A DNA stretch of 64,000 bases, from positions 754,933,506-754,997,505 of the forward strand of contig CM048745.1 of the NCBI GenBank assembly GCA_026315105.1, read 5' to 3'. Positions within the stretch are counted from its first letter, which is position 1. Each line of letters opens with the position of its first letter. The notes below the pieces were generated by a model. The model saw nothing but the letters and a program-made list of their open reading frames with translations, ran no database searches and was not told the origin of the DNA. This document shows, in pieces, positions 20,100 to 31,279 of this stretch. The position numbers were made by a program, and so were the translations under genes. The DNA comes from Locusta migratoria. Its lineage: Eukaryota; Arthropoda; Insecta; Orthoptera; Acrididae.

Positions 20100-20129
20100 G
20101 GGGACTAAACAGCTAGGTTATCAGTCCCC
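20100..20129 (-). other. 3' stem-loop of I-group LINE copy 2
   Basis: On the minus strand GGGGACT and AGTCCCC form a 7-bp stem around TGATAACCTAGCTGTT-like loop sequence, directly before the AAC-rich tail. Such a structure at the extreme 3' end is where a LINE RT would recognise its template. Confidence 0.7.
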
Positions 20130-20421
20130 TGTTCCTGTCAACTGTCAATAAAGTAAAGATAAAACAATGCCCTGAAAATTACACCTCACATAAGGGCAAG
20201 TTCATAATGGACAAGCCACTGACAATACAAAACGAAGACACACAGAATCGGTAAAAGAAAGTCACGAAGAAAACTGTATAGCAGAGTACCTTGGCTGGCT
20301 GATCACAAAGAAAAAACAGGATGAGCCAGCCACACTGCACACACTAAGAACCCCTAAGGGCGTGAAAAGGTAAAAAGCTGGGTGGGTGGTGGCCTATGAT
20401 ATCAGGCTACAACACCCACGG

Positions 20422-21330
20422 TTAGATAGAATCATAAAAACAAGCAGCGCGGATAAAACTTAAAACTATTTTAACCATAGAGGCGTCGTCACCTAAAACT
20501 AAGGGTAGTGTGTCTGGAAGATTAAAAGAGTGCCGCAGGTTGGCTAAAATCGGACAGTCCATCAAAAGATGGGCCACTGCCATTACGACACCACATCGAC
20601 ACACGGGCAGGGACTCACAGCGAAGGAGATACCCGTGGGTTAACCATGTGTGCCCAATACGGAGGCGGCAGAGGACAACCGCCTCTCAGTGAATCGGCCG
20701 CAGTGAAGACTTCCACAGGGCTGTGGACAGCTTCACTGCCCGAAGCTTGTTTGGCGCATTACCCATAGCCCACACGGCGCTCCAAGCCTCGCGCACCTTC
20801 CGGTGCAACACCAATTTCAGATCAGGCTCCATGACGCCAATATCTAGTGGTGGTTCCATAGTGGCCTGCTTGGCTAAGCGATCTACTTGTTCATTCCCTG
20901 GGATGCCGACGTGGCCCGGGGTCCACACAAAGACCACAGAACGGCCTGATCGGCTTAGAGAGTGAACAGTATCTTGGATCGACCGTACCAACGGCTGGCG
21001 AGAAAAACACTGGTTTATCGCTTGTAAGCCACTCAGGGAGTCAGAACAGATGACAAACAACCCCCTGGGGCACGCTTTGAGGTGTTGCAGAGCCCTTAGA
21101 ACGGCGACCAGTTCGGCAGAGAAAATGGTACTCTCACCTGGCAGAGAATGCTGTTCCACATGGTTGTCATGAAGAAACGCATACCCAGCATGGCCATCTA
21201 CTATGGAACCATCTGTGTAGATGGGTTTTGCGGCATGGAACGAATCTAGGAGTTGTAGAAACTGGTGACGGAGATGTCTAGCGGAAACAGAGTCCTTCGA
21301 CGTACATGACAGATCCAGACGGAGCTGCAA
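20422..21330 (-). pseudogene. I-group LINE copy 2: RNase H and C-terminal Cys-rich domain
   Basis: RNase H is almost intact: PIYTDGSIVDG (first Asp) near 21,205-21,235, FSAELVAVLRAL (Glu) near 21,085-21,120, VICSDSLSGLQ near 21,025-21,060 and WTPGHVGIPGNEQVDRLAKQ (last Asp) near 20,870-20,940. A TGA at 20,686-20,688 interrupts the frame; the same frame then continues through LRIGHTW and a Cys-x-Cys...His...Cys end (CRCGVVMAVAHLLMDC) to the stop at 20,422. RNase H removes the RNA template during copying. Confidence 0.88.
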
Positions 21331-22199
21331 TCGAGGAAGAGACCAACACGAAAAGAACGCAACACCAGGAAGGTCTTAATGAATGTAGGAAGTGGACCCC
21401 GTAAGCCCCAATCGTACAGCATAGACAGGATATGATAGCGCCAGGTGGTGTCGTATGCTTTCCGCAGGTCAAAGAAGACGGCAATCAGGTGTTCACCGCG
21501 AGAAAATGCTGTACGGATGGCCGACTCCAGCGACACGAGATTGTCAATAGCGAAGTGGCCTTGACGGAACCCACCCTGTTGAGGCGCCAAGAGTCCTCGG
21601 TCCTCGAGGATCCACATGAGCCTCCGACTCACCAACCGTTCGAGAAGCTTGCATGGAACGTTGGTGAGGCTCATCTGGCGGTAACTATCAGCCACCTGCG
21701 GATCTGCCCCAGGCTTAATCACTGGAATGATAATGCTATCCCGCCAGGAGGACGGAAAAACACCATCAAGCCATATGCAATTAAACAGGGCAAGAAGTTG
21801 GCTCTTAGAGTCCGCTGATAGGTGTCGGAGGAACTGGCTGTGAATGCGATCGGGTCCAGGGGAGGTATCTGGGCATGCAGCAAGGGCACTTTCCAACTCC
21901 CACTCAGTAAAAGGGACGTTATATGATTCATGACGCCGTGTTCGGAATGAAATCTGCTGGCTCTCTGCTTGCTCTTTAACGGCGCAAAAGTTTGCACTAT
22001 AGGCAGCAGTCTCCGATGTACATGCAAAATGATCTGCCAGGTGCTCAGCGACGGCGACAGGGTCAGTACACAGCATACCCTGGACGCTGAGGCATGGAAT
22101 TCCCGCCGGTGGGCGGTGCCCGAAGAGGCGTCGAACTTGTGACCACACCTTGGAAGGAGAAGCACGGGAACCAATGGACACGACATACTTCTCCCACAA
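21331..22199 (-). pseudogene. I-group LINE copy 2: RT lacking its catalytic motif C
   Basis: Reads the linker (SPSKVWSQVRRLFGHRPP), TSPGPDRIHSQFLRHL, FPSSWRDSIIIPVIKPG, YRQMSLTNVPCKLLERLV, QQGGFRQGHFAIDNLVSL and motif A (AVFFDLRKAYDTTW), then breaks off after FKTFLVLRSFRVG. Motif B' (PQGSVLS) and the Asp-Asp motif present in copy 3 are absent: the sequence jumps to the start of RNase H near 21,330. The element therefore cannot reverse transcribe. Confidence 0.85.
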
Positions 22200-22223
22200 G
22201 GCCCTCTTACTATCTTGTATCAG

Positions 22224-23183
22224 TCACCGGGCCCGTGCCCGGAGGCGCTTGAAGGCTACAAGATGTTCGACAGAAGGGTGACGTCGGTGGCGCTGTAGTG
22301 CTCGCTGACGTTCCCGGATGGCCTCAGCAATCTCCGGTGTCCACCAGGGCACCGACGGACGATGGAGCGAACTGGATGTGGTGGGAACAGAGTTTTCGGC
22401 TGCAGAAACGATAGCCTCTGTGACCTGCTGAACGGCGGCATCAACATCTGCTGGAAGTGGAGAGGAAATCACAGCAGCTGAAGAATAAGCTGGCCAGTCA
22501 GCCCTACGGAGGGACCAGCGAGGCGGACGGTCGGCAGGCGAACACTGTGGAAGCGACAGGAAGATCGGAAAATGGTCGCTGCCACACAGGTCGTCATAGA
22601 CCCTCCAGGTGAGATGTGGAAGGAGGCTAGGGCTGCAGACAGACAGGTCTATGGCAGAAAACGAACCATGTGCTGTGCTAAAGTGGGTAGGAGCACCGGT
22701 GTTAAGAAGGCAGAGATTCTGCTCTGACAGGAGAGACTCAACATCCCTATCCCGGGCTGAGGTCTGTATGCCACCCCACAGAGGGTGGTGGGCGTTGAAG
22801 TCTCCCAAAAGAAGAAAGAGTGGGGGAAGTTGGGCGACCAAGGCAGTGAGGTCTGTGGGAGAGATGGCCTCATCAGGTGGAAGGTAAACAGAGCAGACGG
22901 TAAAATCTTGAACTACCCGGAGTCAAACAGCGACTGACTCTAGAGACGTTTGAAGAGGCACAGCAGCACTGGGGACAGAGGCATGGACATAAACACAGAC
23001 GCCGCCAGAAACCCCGTCGTAGTTGGTTCGGTTTTTAAAATAGCCCCGATAGCCTCGGGGGGCTGGGCTCCTCTCGACGGGAAACCACGTTTCCTGCAAG
23101 GCAAGACAGATGGCAGGGAAGTGGCAGAGTAATTGCCGCAGCTCAGCCAGGTGGCGGAAAAAACCGCCGCAATTCCACTGCAA
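22224..23183 (-). pseudogene. I-group LINE copy 2: apurinic-type endonuclease
   Basis: Begins QWNCGGFFRHLAELRQLL (the N-G/C strand), LALQETWFP (catalytic Glu) near 23,080-23,110, GVSGGVCVYVH, then after a TGA at 22,923-22,925 the same frame continues with VYLPPDE, LLLGDFNAHHPLWGG (Asp/Asn) near 22,775-22,820, FSAIDLSVCSP and GSDHFPIFLSL (SDH) near 22,555-22,590. It ends at TGA 22,224-22,226, beyond which the frame continues into RT. This nuclease nicks target DNA to prime cDNA synthesis. Confidence 0.88.
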
Positions 23184-23225
23184 GATGTTGTCTGCTGAAT
23201 AGCCATAAATTAAGTTGGTAAATGG

Positions 23226-24521
23226 TTATTCAGCAGGAGCACCTGCTGCTGACTCCGCAGACTCTGCAGGATCCAGAAGCATCGGTTCAGGCGATCCAAG
23301 TATGGCGAGATCCTCAGGTGACGCGAGGATCTCCACCTCGTCTTCAGAGGCCGAAGAGGTGACGGAGCATTCCTTCCGAGGCACTGATGATCCCTCCTTC
23401 GCGTCCTTCTTTTTCTTCGGCTTCTTTTTGCCCTCTCGCTGGCCCTTTGGTGTCAAGGGCTGGGAGGGCTTCCCAGAGGTGGCATCAGTGACCGTCAAAG
23501 AGCCAGAAGCCCTTCGACCAGCAGGTTTTGGATCCTTCAGCCAAAGGCTGGGATCCCCTGGTGCACCCTGGGACTCCCCAGAAGGGAGCGTCCCGAAGGA
23601 CCCCTTCCGAGGGAGAGGTGCTGGAGGAAGCTGTTGCTTTTCCGGCGGGGGGTTGGGGACTGGTGTCCCCGATGGTTGTGGGGAGGTTTCCCCCACAACA
23701 GGTGCTTTAGCAGCAGATGTTGCCCCCATCTGATGAGGGCGCAGTGGTACTTTTATGGCCTCTAGGGCCAACAGAAGGAGGCGATACCTTGTTGTGAGTC
23801 GTACCCGTAATGCGCAGGGACGACGTTACAACTGCAAACGAGGTAGTCATGTTCACCGGATGGAGACACTTGTATTTCTTTCTTGCCTCATTGTACGATA
23901 GCCGGTCCAAGGTCTTTATTTCCATTATCTTCTGTTCTTTACGTAGAACTTTACAGTCTGGAGAGCATGGTGGATGCAGCTGGTTGCAGTTCACACAGAC
24001 GGGAGGTGGGGTGCAGGGAGCGTCCGGATGAGATGGACGTCCACATTCCCTGCACACAGGGCTAGAAGTGCACCGGGAGGACATATGCCAGAACTTCCAG
24101 CACCTGAAGCACCTCATAGGGGGCGGGACGTAAGGTGTAACGTCGCACCGGTAGATCATTACATTGACCTTCTCAGGCAGTGTATCGCCTTTGAAGGCCA
24201 GGATGAATGCACCGGTGGCAACCTTGTTATCTCTTGGTCCCCTATAAACACGCCTGACAAAGTGAACACCTCTGCATTCCAGGTTAGTACGTAGCTCTTC
24301 ATCAGACTGTGAACAAGATATCGCGGTGAATATGGATGCGAACAGCGTAAAGCTTGGTGTTCTTCCCATGGCGTTGCCAGGGAAGGGAACGACTTAGGAT
24401 CATATGCTGTAGCATTATACTCTGACCTTCCACGCTTAGAAACGACGTTTTTGCGACCGCCCACGCTATTTATTGCCCGTTTCATTTCCGTCCCACGAGC
24501 AGCTAAGGAAAAGAGGTCCAC
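23226..24521 (-). pseudogene. I-group LINE copy 2: ORF1, gag-like with three zinc knuckles
   Basis: N-terminal part from MDLFSLAARGTEMKRA (24,521), a central domain (GVHFVRRVYRGPRDNKVATG), then knuckles CFRCWKFWHMSSRC, CRECGRPSHPDAPC (both C-x2-C-x4-H-x4-C) and CVNCNQLHPPC, the helix KIMEIKTLDRLSYNEARKKY and a Pro/Lys-rich tail with a KKKPKKKK stretch and acidic end (SEDEVEILASPEDL). Two frame changes, near 24,370 and 23,745, break it. The protein would coat the LINE RNA. Confidence 0.85.
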
Positions 24522-25042
24522 TCAGGCAGAGCCCCGCTTGCCTGGGTAAGCCTTGTACAACTGAGGTGCGGCAGGTTCCTCAGAGGTTGCTCGCTAGCGA
24601 CTGTTCAACCTCAACAGCCATGCATCTCCTCGGCACGTAGCACACCTTGAGATTGGATTGAGGTTTTTTTTTTTTAGATGTTTGTACCATCCTCACGACC
24701 CGGACGATTAAGCCAAGATCCCCGGGCTCACAAACGTACACCGTTGCGCCGAACGATGGTCATTGAGGCACGCACAGAGCTTACGGTGTAGCGGACTGTT
24801 GGCGTGACACAGCCCACAGCTCAGGACCCCGGGTTCGCCAAGCCCGTACCCAGCAAATTAATGCTGAGCCCCTGAGGGGCCTTTTCAGTAGTTACAGGGG
24901 CAACAGTCTGGATGATTGACTGAGCTGGTCTTGTAACATCAGCTAATGTGGCTTTGCCACACAGATACTGCGAACTGCTAGAAAAAAGGGGAAACTACAA
25001 TCGTTACTTTTCCTGAGGACATTAGCTCTACTGTATGAACAT

Positions 25043-27988
25043 ATGATGACGGCATCCTCTCGGGTAAAATATTCCGGAGGTAAAATAGTCCCCCATTTGG
25101 ATCTCTGTGCGGGGACTACTCAGGAGGATGTGATCATCAGGAAAGACAACACAGGCATTCTACGGATCGGAGCGTGGAATGTTAGATACCTTAATCGGGT
25201 AGGGAAGCTAGAAAATTTAAAAATAGAAATGGATAGGTTTCAGTTAGATATAGTGGGGGATTAGTGAAGTTCGGTGGAAAGAGGAACAGGATTTCTGGTC
25301 AGGTGAGTACAGAATTATAAATACAAAATAAGTTGGGTCTGATAATGAATAAGAAAATAGGAATGCGGGTAAACTACTATGAGCTACATAGTGAACGCAT
25401 TATCGTAGTCAAGATAGATATGAAGCCAATAGGGACCACATTAGTACAGGTTTATATGCCAACTAGTTCTGCCGATGATGAGGAGATCAAAGAAAAATAT
25501 GAGGAGCTAAAAAAAAAAAAAAAAACCACATTCAGACAATTAAGAGAGAGGAAAACTTAATTGTTATGGGAGATGGAATTCGGTACTAGGGCAAGGAAGG
25601 AAAGGGAAGATAGTAGGTGAATATGGTCTGGGCAAAAGGAATGAAAGAGGAAGCTGCCTGGTAGAATTTTGCACGAAACATAAACATAATTTAGTTATAA
25701 CAAACACCTGGTTTAAGAATAATGAAAGAAAGTTGTATACATAGAAGAGACCAGGAGACACTGGGAGATACCAGATAAACTTTATAATGGTAAGACATAG
25801 ATTTCGGAACCAAGTTTTAAACTGTGAGACATACCCAGGGGCAGATATAAACTCTGACCATAACTTATTGGACATGAACTGTAGGCTGAAACTGCAGAAA
25901 CGTAGGGAAAAATGAGATGGGACCTTGATAAACTGAAGGAATCTGAAGTTCTTGAGAATTTCAGATGGAGCTTTAGGCAACAATTGACAGAAACGGGGGA
26001 AAATAAAATAGTGGTGGAGGAATGGCAGCACTGAGAGATGAAATAGTGAAGGCAGCAGAGGAAAAAATAGGTAGGAAGGATAGACCTACAAAAATCCTTG
26101 GATATCACAGGACATACTAAATTTAATCAATGAAAGGAGAAAATATAAAAATGCAGTAAATGAAACAGGCACAATAGAGTACAGACGAATAAGAAATTAA
26201 ATTGATAAGAAGTGCAAAATGGCTGAAAGAGTGGCTAGAAGGCAAATGCAAGGATGTAGAAGAATGTATAAATAGGGAAAATAGATACAGCCTGAAGGAA
26301 AATAAAAGAGATATTTGGAGATAAGAAAAACAGCTCTATGACTATCAAGAACACAGATGGAAAACCAGTTCTCAGCAAATAAGGGAAAGCTGAAAGGTGG
26401 AAAGAGTGTATAGAGAGGCTCTACAAAGGAAATGAAATTAGAGGCAATACTGAGGGAAGGGGAAAAGAAGTAGATGAGGATGAAATAGAAGATACTATAC
26501 TGAGAGATGAATTTGACAAAGCACTGAAAGACTTAAGTTGAAACAAAGCCCCTGGAGTAGATGACATTCTCTCAGAGCTACTGAAGTCTCTGGGAGAACC
26601 AGCCATGACAAAACTGTTCCACCTGGTGTGTAAGATGTATGAGACAGGTGAAGTACCCTTACGACTTTAAGAAAAATGTTATAACCCCCATTCCAAAGAA
26701 AGCAGGCGCAGACAGAACAACAGAACCATCAGTTTAATAAGTCATGGTTGAAAAATATTACCACGAATTATTTACAGAAGGATGGAAGAGCTGGTAGAAG
26801 CCGATCTCGGGGAAGATCAGTTTGGGTTCAGGAGAAATGTAGGAACACGGGAGGGAATACTCACTTTATGGCTTATCATAGAAGATAGATTAAGAAAAGG
26901 CAAACCTACATATCTAGCTTTTGTAGATTTGGAAAAGGCTTTTGACAATGTTGATGGGAATAAACTCTTTCTCAAGTTCTGAAGCAAGCAAGTGTACAAT
27001 ATAGGGAGCATAAAGTTATTTACATCTTGTACAAAAACCAGACAGCAGTTGTCAGAGTCGAAGGGCATGAATGGGATGCAGTGGTTGGGAAGGGAGTAAG
27101 ACAGAGTTGTAGCCTTTCTCCAGTGTTATTCAATTTGTACATTGAGCAAGCTACAAAGGAAAGCAAGGAGAAATTTGGAGAAGGAATTACTGTTCAGAGT
27201 GAAGAATTAAAAACATTGTGTTTTGCCAACAACATAGTAATTCTGTCAGAGACAGCAAAGGACCTGGAATAGCAGTTGAACGGAATGGACAGTGTGCTGA
27301 AAGGTGCATATAAGATGAGCATTAACAAGAGCAAAACTAGGGTAACGGAGTGCAGTCTAAGAAAATCAGGTGATGCTGAAGGAATCAGATTGGGTAACGA
27401 AACAATAAAGGAGGTGGATGAGTTTTGTTACTTGGGCAGTAAAATAACAAATGATGGTCGCAGTACAGAGGATATAAAATGCAGAATGGCAATGGGTAGA
27501 AAAGCGTTCTTGAAAAAGGTGAAATTTGTTAACATCAAATATTGATTTAAGCCTAAGGAAGTCCTTTCTGAAGGCTTTTGTGTGGAGTGTTGCCTTATAC
27601 GGGAGTGAAACATGGACAATAAACAGTGCGGACAGGAAGAGGATAGAGGCTTTTGAAATGTGGTGCTACAGAAGAATGCTGAAGATTAAGTGGGTGGATT
27701 GAGTAACTAATGAGGAGGTACTGAACAGAATTGAGGAGAAAAGGAATTTCTGGCATACCTTGACTAAAAGAAGGGACTGATTGGTCGGACACATTCTTAG
27801 ACATCAAGGAATTGTGAATTTAGCATTGGAGGGAAGTGTGTGGGGTAAAAACTGCAGACAAAGACCAAGAGATGAATACAGTAAGCAGATTCAGACAGAT
27901 ATAGAGTGCCATTCTTATGTGGAGTTGCAGAGGCTTGCTCACGATAGAGTACTGTGGAGAACTGCATCAAAACAGTCTCTGGACTGAA
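25043..27988 (+). pseudogene. RTE copy b: endonuclease-RT ORF, heavily mutated
   Basis: Collinear with the intact protein at 51,561-54,620. Endonuclease pieces: GAWNVRYLNRVGKLENL near 25,170-25,225, GLIMNKKIGMRVNYYE, VYMPTSSADDEE. RT pieces: DQFGFRRNVGTREGI near 26,815-26,860, LAFVDLEKAFDNVDG, VRQSCSLSPVLFNLYIE near 27,095-27,140, then FANNIVILSE where the intact copy has FADDIVILSE: the catalytic Asp-Asp is Asn-Asn. C-terminal KRIEAFEMWCYRRMLK follows. An A15 run at about 25,510-25,524 and many stops and frameshifts occur. Confidence 0.88.
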
Positions 27989-28015
27989 GACCACAACAAC
28001 AACAACCAACACAAT

Positions 28016-28815
28016 GCAGACTGCCAACAAACGTACATGCAAATGGAATACCGAAGTTACCTAAATATGATGATGCTGTGGTATACAGGAAGGTGTTGTC
28101 ATTAAACAACTGTGTTCGGTTGTAGGATTACTTGGACCAAATTTCTTGGCGGTCTGAGGAGTGGCAGCCAGCTATAAATGTAGAAACATGTAAAGTGATT
28201 TTGATGAATAAAACAAACAATCCCGTATTGTTTGAATACAACATTAGAAGTGTGCTGCTTGACAGAGCCACGTCAATTAAATATTTAGGAGTAACACTGC
28301 ACAGCAATATTAAATGGAAGTAGAAGGACAGTCATAGGAAAGGCAGATGGTTGATTTTGGTTTATTGGGAGAATTTTGGGAAGATTTGATTTACCTGTAA
28401 AGGTGACCACATATAAAACACTTGTGCAACCTCATCTTGGGTATTACTCAAGTATTTGGGAGCTCCATCAAATTGGTTTAAAGGAAGATAGACAAGCAAT
28501 TCAGAGGCAGGCCACTAGATTTGTAACTAGTATGTTCATTCAATGTGCAAAGTTACTGAAATGGTTCAGGAACTTAAATAGGAGTTGCTGGAGGGAGGGT
28601 GACGTGTTTTCTGAAAAACATAGAGAAAGTTAGGGTTGGAATTTGAAGTGGATTGCAAAAAGATCTACTGCTGCCAATCAGAGACAGATTAGTGATCATA
28701 CAGATGCATACAAGTATTCATATTTCCCTCATTCTATATGGAGTGGAACAAGAAAGCAAGTAACTAGTAGTAGTACTAGATACACTCCGCCACCACCTTT
28801 GGGTGGATTGTGAGT
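28016..28815 (+). pseudogene. CR1 copy b: RT C-terminus and 3' UTR
   Basis: Resumes after the RTE: WRSEEWQPAINVETCKV, FEYNIRSVLLDRATSIKYLGVTL and LVQPHLGYYSSIWELHQ match copies a and d in order. The 3' UTR keeps CTCCGCCACCACCTTTGGGTGGATTG. Frameshifts at about 28,320 and 28,560. Confidence 0.85.
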
Positions 28816-29385
28816 GTGCGCTCGTGTGAGTGAGTGAGTGAGTGTGTGTGTGTGAGCGCGCGGCCGCATTCAACCCCCCCTCCCCTGAACACACTTCTGC
28901 GTCCATGTGTGTGTGTGGGTGTGGGTGTGTGTGCAGTTGTGCATGCGTGTGTTTGTGGGGGTGTGAATGCGGTCGTGCATATATACGGCGTGCTCACGTT
29001 TTTTTAATATTATTTTTCTCCCATCACCCACCTCCCCAGTCCATTCCTAAGCTGCAACTCATTATTCCCAACTAGACCGTGCTGTACTGATCCCCATCAC
29101 CGTGACACAACTTTCCTATCCCCTCTCCCCGATTTACACGCCACAGAGCGTGATTCAAAGTGTGGCAGCCGGAGGTGATGGTTGTATGACTGTGTTGTGT
29201 GCCTGTGTGATTGCGTGAATGTTCTATTTTCTGAAGAAGGCCATGGTCGATAGCTGAAAGTGTTGTATGTGCGTGTCTTTTGTATGTGCTTGTCGCAGCT
29301 CGTCGCCACGTCTTGGCAGTGAGTTGTAAACTGTCCTTATTACATATTATTAATTCCAATCTGGACTTTCCATTATTGTCTTTGC
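28816..29385 (+). repeat. PLE-type 3' tail with GT-rich microsatellites
   Basis: GTGAG and GT repeats (28,826-28,940), then TTCTGAAGAAGGCCATGG, AGCTGAAAGTGTTGTATG and GGCAGTGAGTTGTAAACTG (29,230-29,335), a block that also follows PLE coding sequence or GT repeats at 18,237-18,290 and 38,600-38,720. No coding part is present here. Confidence 0.55.
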
Positions 29386-29994
29386 TATAAATATTAACAG
29401 CATTATGTCAGTAATTACAAGTTCTGTGAAGTGTTCTTTGTTTGATGATGTCTTCTCTTTCTTTAGGTCTTCTTCAAGCCTTGCAATGACAACACATCGG
29501 TACAACTAACTGTTTGACGGTTGGATGAATGAGTGAAGAAGAGAAAATTTCAATCAAGAACTCTGTGTTCTTTTTAACTTTTCCCACACTATTTTACACT
29601 GACCTGAACTAAAGATGAAGGATACTATTCTGAATTTTAAAGACATAGTTAGGTTCCTGGGCCTTAAGGCACTGAGTATTTTAAAATTCCTTAGCTTATA
29701 CTCCTGGGGGTGGGGTGGGAGGGGGGGGGGGTAGAGATGGGTCACGTCTGTTCCAACTTTACATATCCTTCATGTGATCTTGTATTGATTACCAATACAT
29801 GTTGTATGGTCCTGCCAGAGCCATTTATTTGAAGATGGTGGATGTGGTTCACATGAAGGGGTTCGGCTTGTGACTGGGGAATTCCGAGTAAGCCCCACAA
29901 AGAGTCTCTTTGTTGAGGCTACTGAGCCACCACAGCAACAAGGCATATAAAAAACAATCCACACTGTACACACCTGCACAAAGTACCATAGCCC
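29386..29994. other. Unassigned, with a G-rich tract at 29,703-29,733
   Basis: No coding sequence or repeat recognised. The G-rich tract includes a run of about twelve G. Confidence 0.5.
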
Positions 29995-30245
29995 AGCGTC
30001 CTCTGGAAATCCTGTTTTAGGCAATATTTTACGACGCGATTCCAACATTCTGCTTTGACCCATGGCGTCATCAACATGTTGGAAAAACCGTATATGGGAT
30101 ATCTTAAGACTTCTGTATTGTAGATACTAAATAATCTGTAGTTATCCTCGTAAATTACAGACAACAGAATGTACCATTGACTACAGATCTCAGTCCAAAA
30201 ATTCGCTCCTTCAGCACTCATATGTGAAAAAAAGACCTAGCTCTG
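29995..30245 (-). repeat. Dispersed repeat R, copy 1
   Basis: Its reverse complement matches 39,140-39,355 in order: CGAATTTTTGGA, ATCTGTAGTCAATGG, TCTGTAATTTACGAGGATAA, CAGATTATTTA, ATGTTGAT...CATGGGTCAAAGCAGA and GGAATCGCGTCGTAAAAT. A shorter, more diverged copy lies in plus orientation at 30,405-30,475 and another at 39,850-39,915. No protein; possibly the end of an unrecognised transposon. Confidence 0.7.
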
Positions 30246-30529
30246 TTAACCTATACCTCACCATCAGAGGGAACCTACAGATCACTTTTTAAACACAAAA
30301 ATATTAATCTATAATCTGTTCAATTTGTAAATAAACTGTCATCTTTAACTCACCCTCCACATAATTACTAACGCATTCTACAAATACACACATACCAGAA
30401 AACTACCGGGCTACGATGACATCATGGGTCAAAGCTGATGGGTGGAATTGCATCCTATAAATGACCCCTTTTTTGTACTCAGTAACGAGAGACATGGAAA
30501 AAGGATTGCCTTTTCAAGATGGATGTGAC

Positions 30530-31260
30530 TAATTTTAATGTTTTGTGTTATGGTTGGAGCCAACGTCTACCTTGGCTCCTCCAGAGACCCAAACCTGACA
30601 CATTTTAAGAAAGATTGCATCCCTGATTTTCTACATCAGTCTGTGTCTTTTAAAATTTTGTGGAGGCATTACAGTTCTACATTGATTTACACTTATAAAT
30701 CAAAGCAGGAAGGACACCCTTGGCTGTTCAATAGTGTTCCCCTACTGTGTCATCAGGCATTGCTCCCCTACTCCCTTTTCTGTTTTCTCAACAGTGAGTC
30801 ATGCTATACTGAAGGCAATGGAGCAAATGTGGCATGTTCAGAGCACATGCTTTCTCATCTGGTCCAATATCCGAAGCACATTGCAAAACCTGTACCCAGC
30901 TGAGAAGGCAATGCAGCTCATACATGACCAACTGTATTCTCTCTAGCAGGTGTCATTCTGCTGGGTGTAATGGCATGTAGGAAATTGGCAAAATGAAGAG
31001 GCTAAATAGACTGCAATGAGGGATGCAGAGACCATAATGTCATATAGTGTGCTATTCCTCTGCAGCATCTTCTCTTTGTTGTGACAACCTGTTGCAGAAG
31101 GAAACATGGTTGGCAAAGATGGAAAATAAACTGTGGTGGGTGAAACCAATTGTCACACACTGTGAAACTCCTGTCACTCATTGAGACAGGAAGATGAGAT
31201 CCTGACATGTCTTTGAATCAGGCAATGCCCTTTTACACATTGTTTTATACTCCATCAAGA
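30530..31260 (+). pseudogene. I-group LINE RNase H and C-terminus fragment (copy 6)
   Basis: Shifting frames read LTHFKKDCIPDF, IYTYKSKQEGH where an RNase H has IYTDGSK (the catalytic Asp is lost), VSHAILKAMEQMWHVQS (Glu helix position), NLYPAEKAMQLIHDQLYSL and VSFCWV near 30,950-30,965, then RQEDEILTCL near 31,180-31,210, which corresponds to the segment before the Cys-rich end. It abuts a different LINE at about 31,270. Confidence 0.65.
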
Positions 31261-31279
31261 GGATTTTCCATTTTGTGAT

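Larger units (their letters stand above)
20067..24879 (-). mobile_element. I-group LINE, copy 2, inner layer of the nest
   Basis: Complete at both ends and flanked by exact 11-bp target repeats CCTTTTCAGTA (20,056-20,066 and 24,880-24,890). Read right to left: 5' leader 24,879-24,522, ORF1, endonuclease, RT, RNase H, Cys-rich end, 3' UTR with terminal stem-loop and an AAC-rich tail (20,067-20,093). About 1 kb of ORF2 has been lost inside the RT near 21,330. The ORF2 frame otherwise carries only TGA stops. Confidence 0.92.
19913..28015 (+). mobile_element. RTE-clade LINE, copy b, middle layer of the nest
   Basis: Starts with the same 5' end as the intact copy (CCCATGAACCACAGACATTG) and finishes with GACTGAAGACCACAACAACA near 27,985-28,005, the RTE 3' end plus an AAC-rich tail. 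An I-group LINE is inserted after CCTTTTCAGTA at 20,056-20,066, and the RTE continues at 24,880. Inserted in CR1 copy b; no clear target duplication at its own ends. Confidence 0.85.
18350..28815 (+). mobile_element. CR1-type LINE, copy b, outer layer of a three-level nest
   Basis: Left part 18,350-19,912 (endonuclease C-terminus to RT motif A), right part 28,016-28,815 (RT motif C to 3' UTR). Between them lies an RTE element, itself split by an I-group LINE. A SINE also sits in the left part. The left part ends in a VFDTV-like segment (FDTV) and the right part resumes with GCAGACTGC, the bases that follow in copy d (55,498-55,506), so both halves were one element. A deletion removed RT sequence between about motif A and motif C. 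Confidence 0.85.

Noticed and set aside
20422..24521. Host genes for zinc-knuckle and RNase H proteins
   Set aside because: All frames fall in order inside one I-group LINE bounded by exact target repeats.
28816..28960. CRISPR-like or regulatory repeat array
   Set aside because: The repeats are simple GT/GTGAG microsatellite sequence without spacers.
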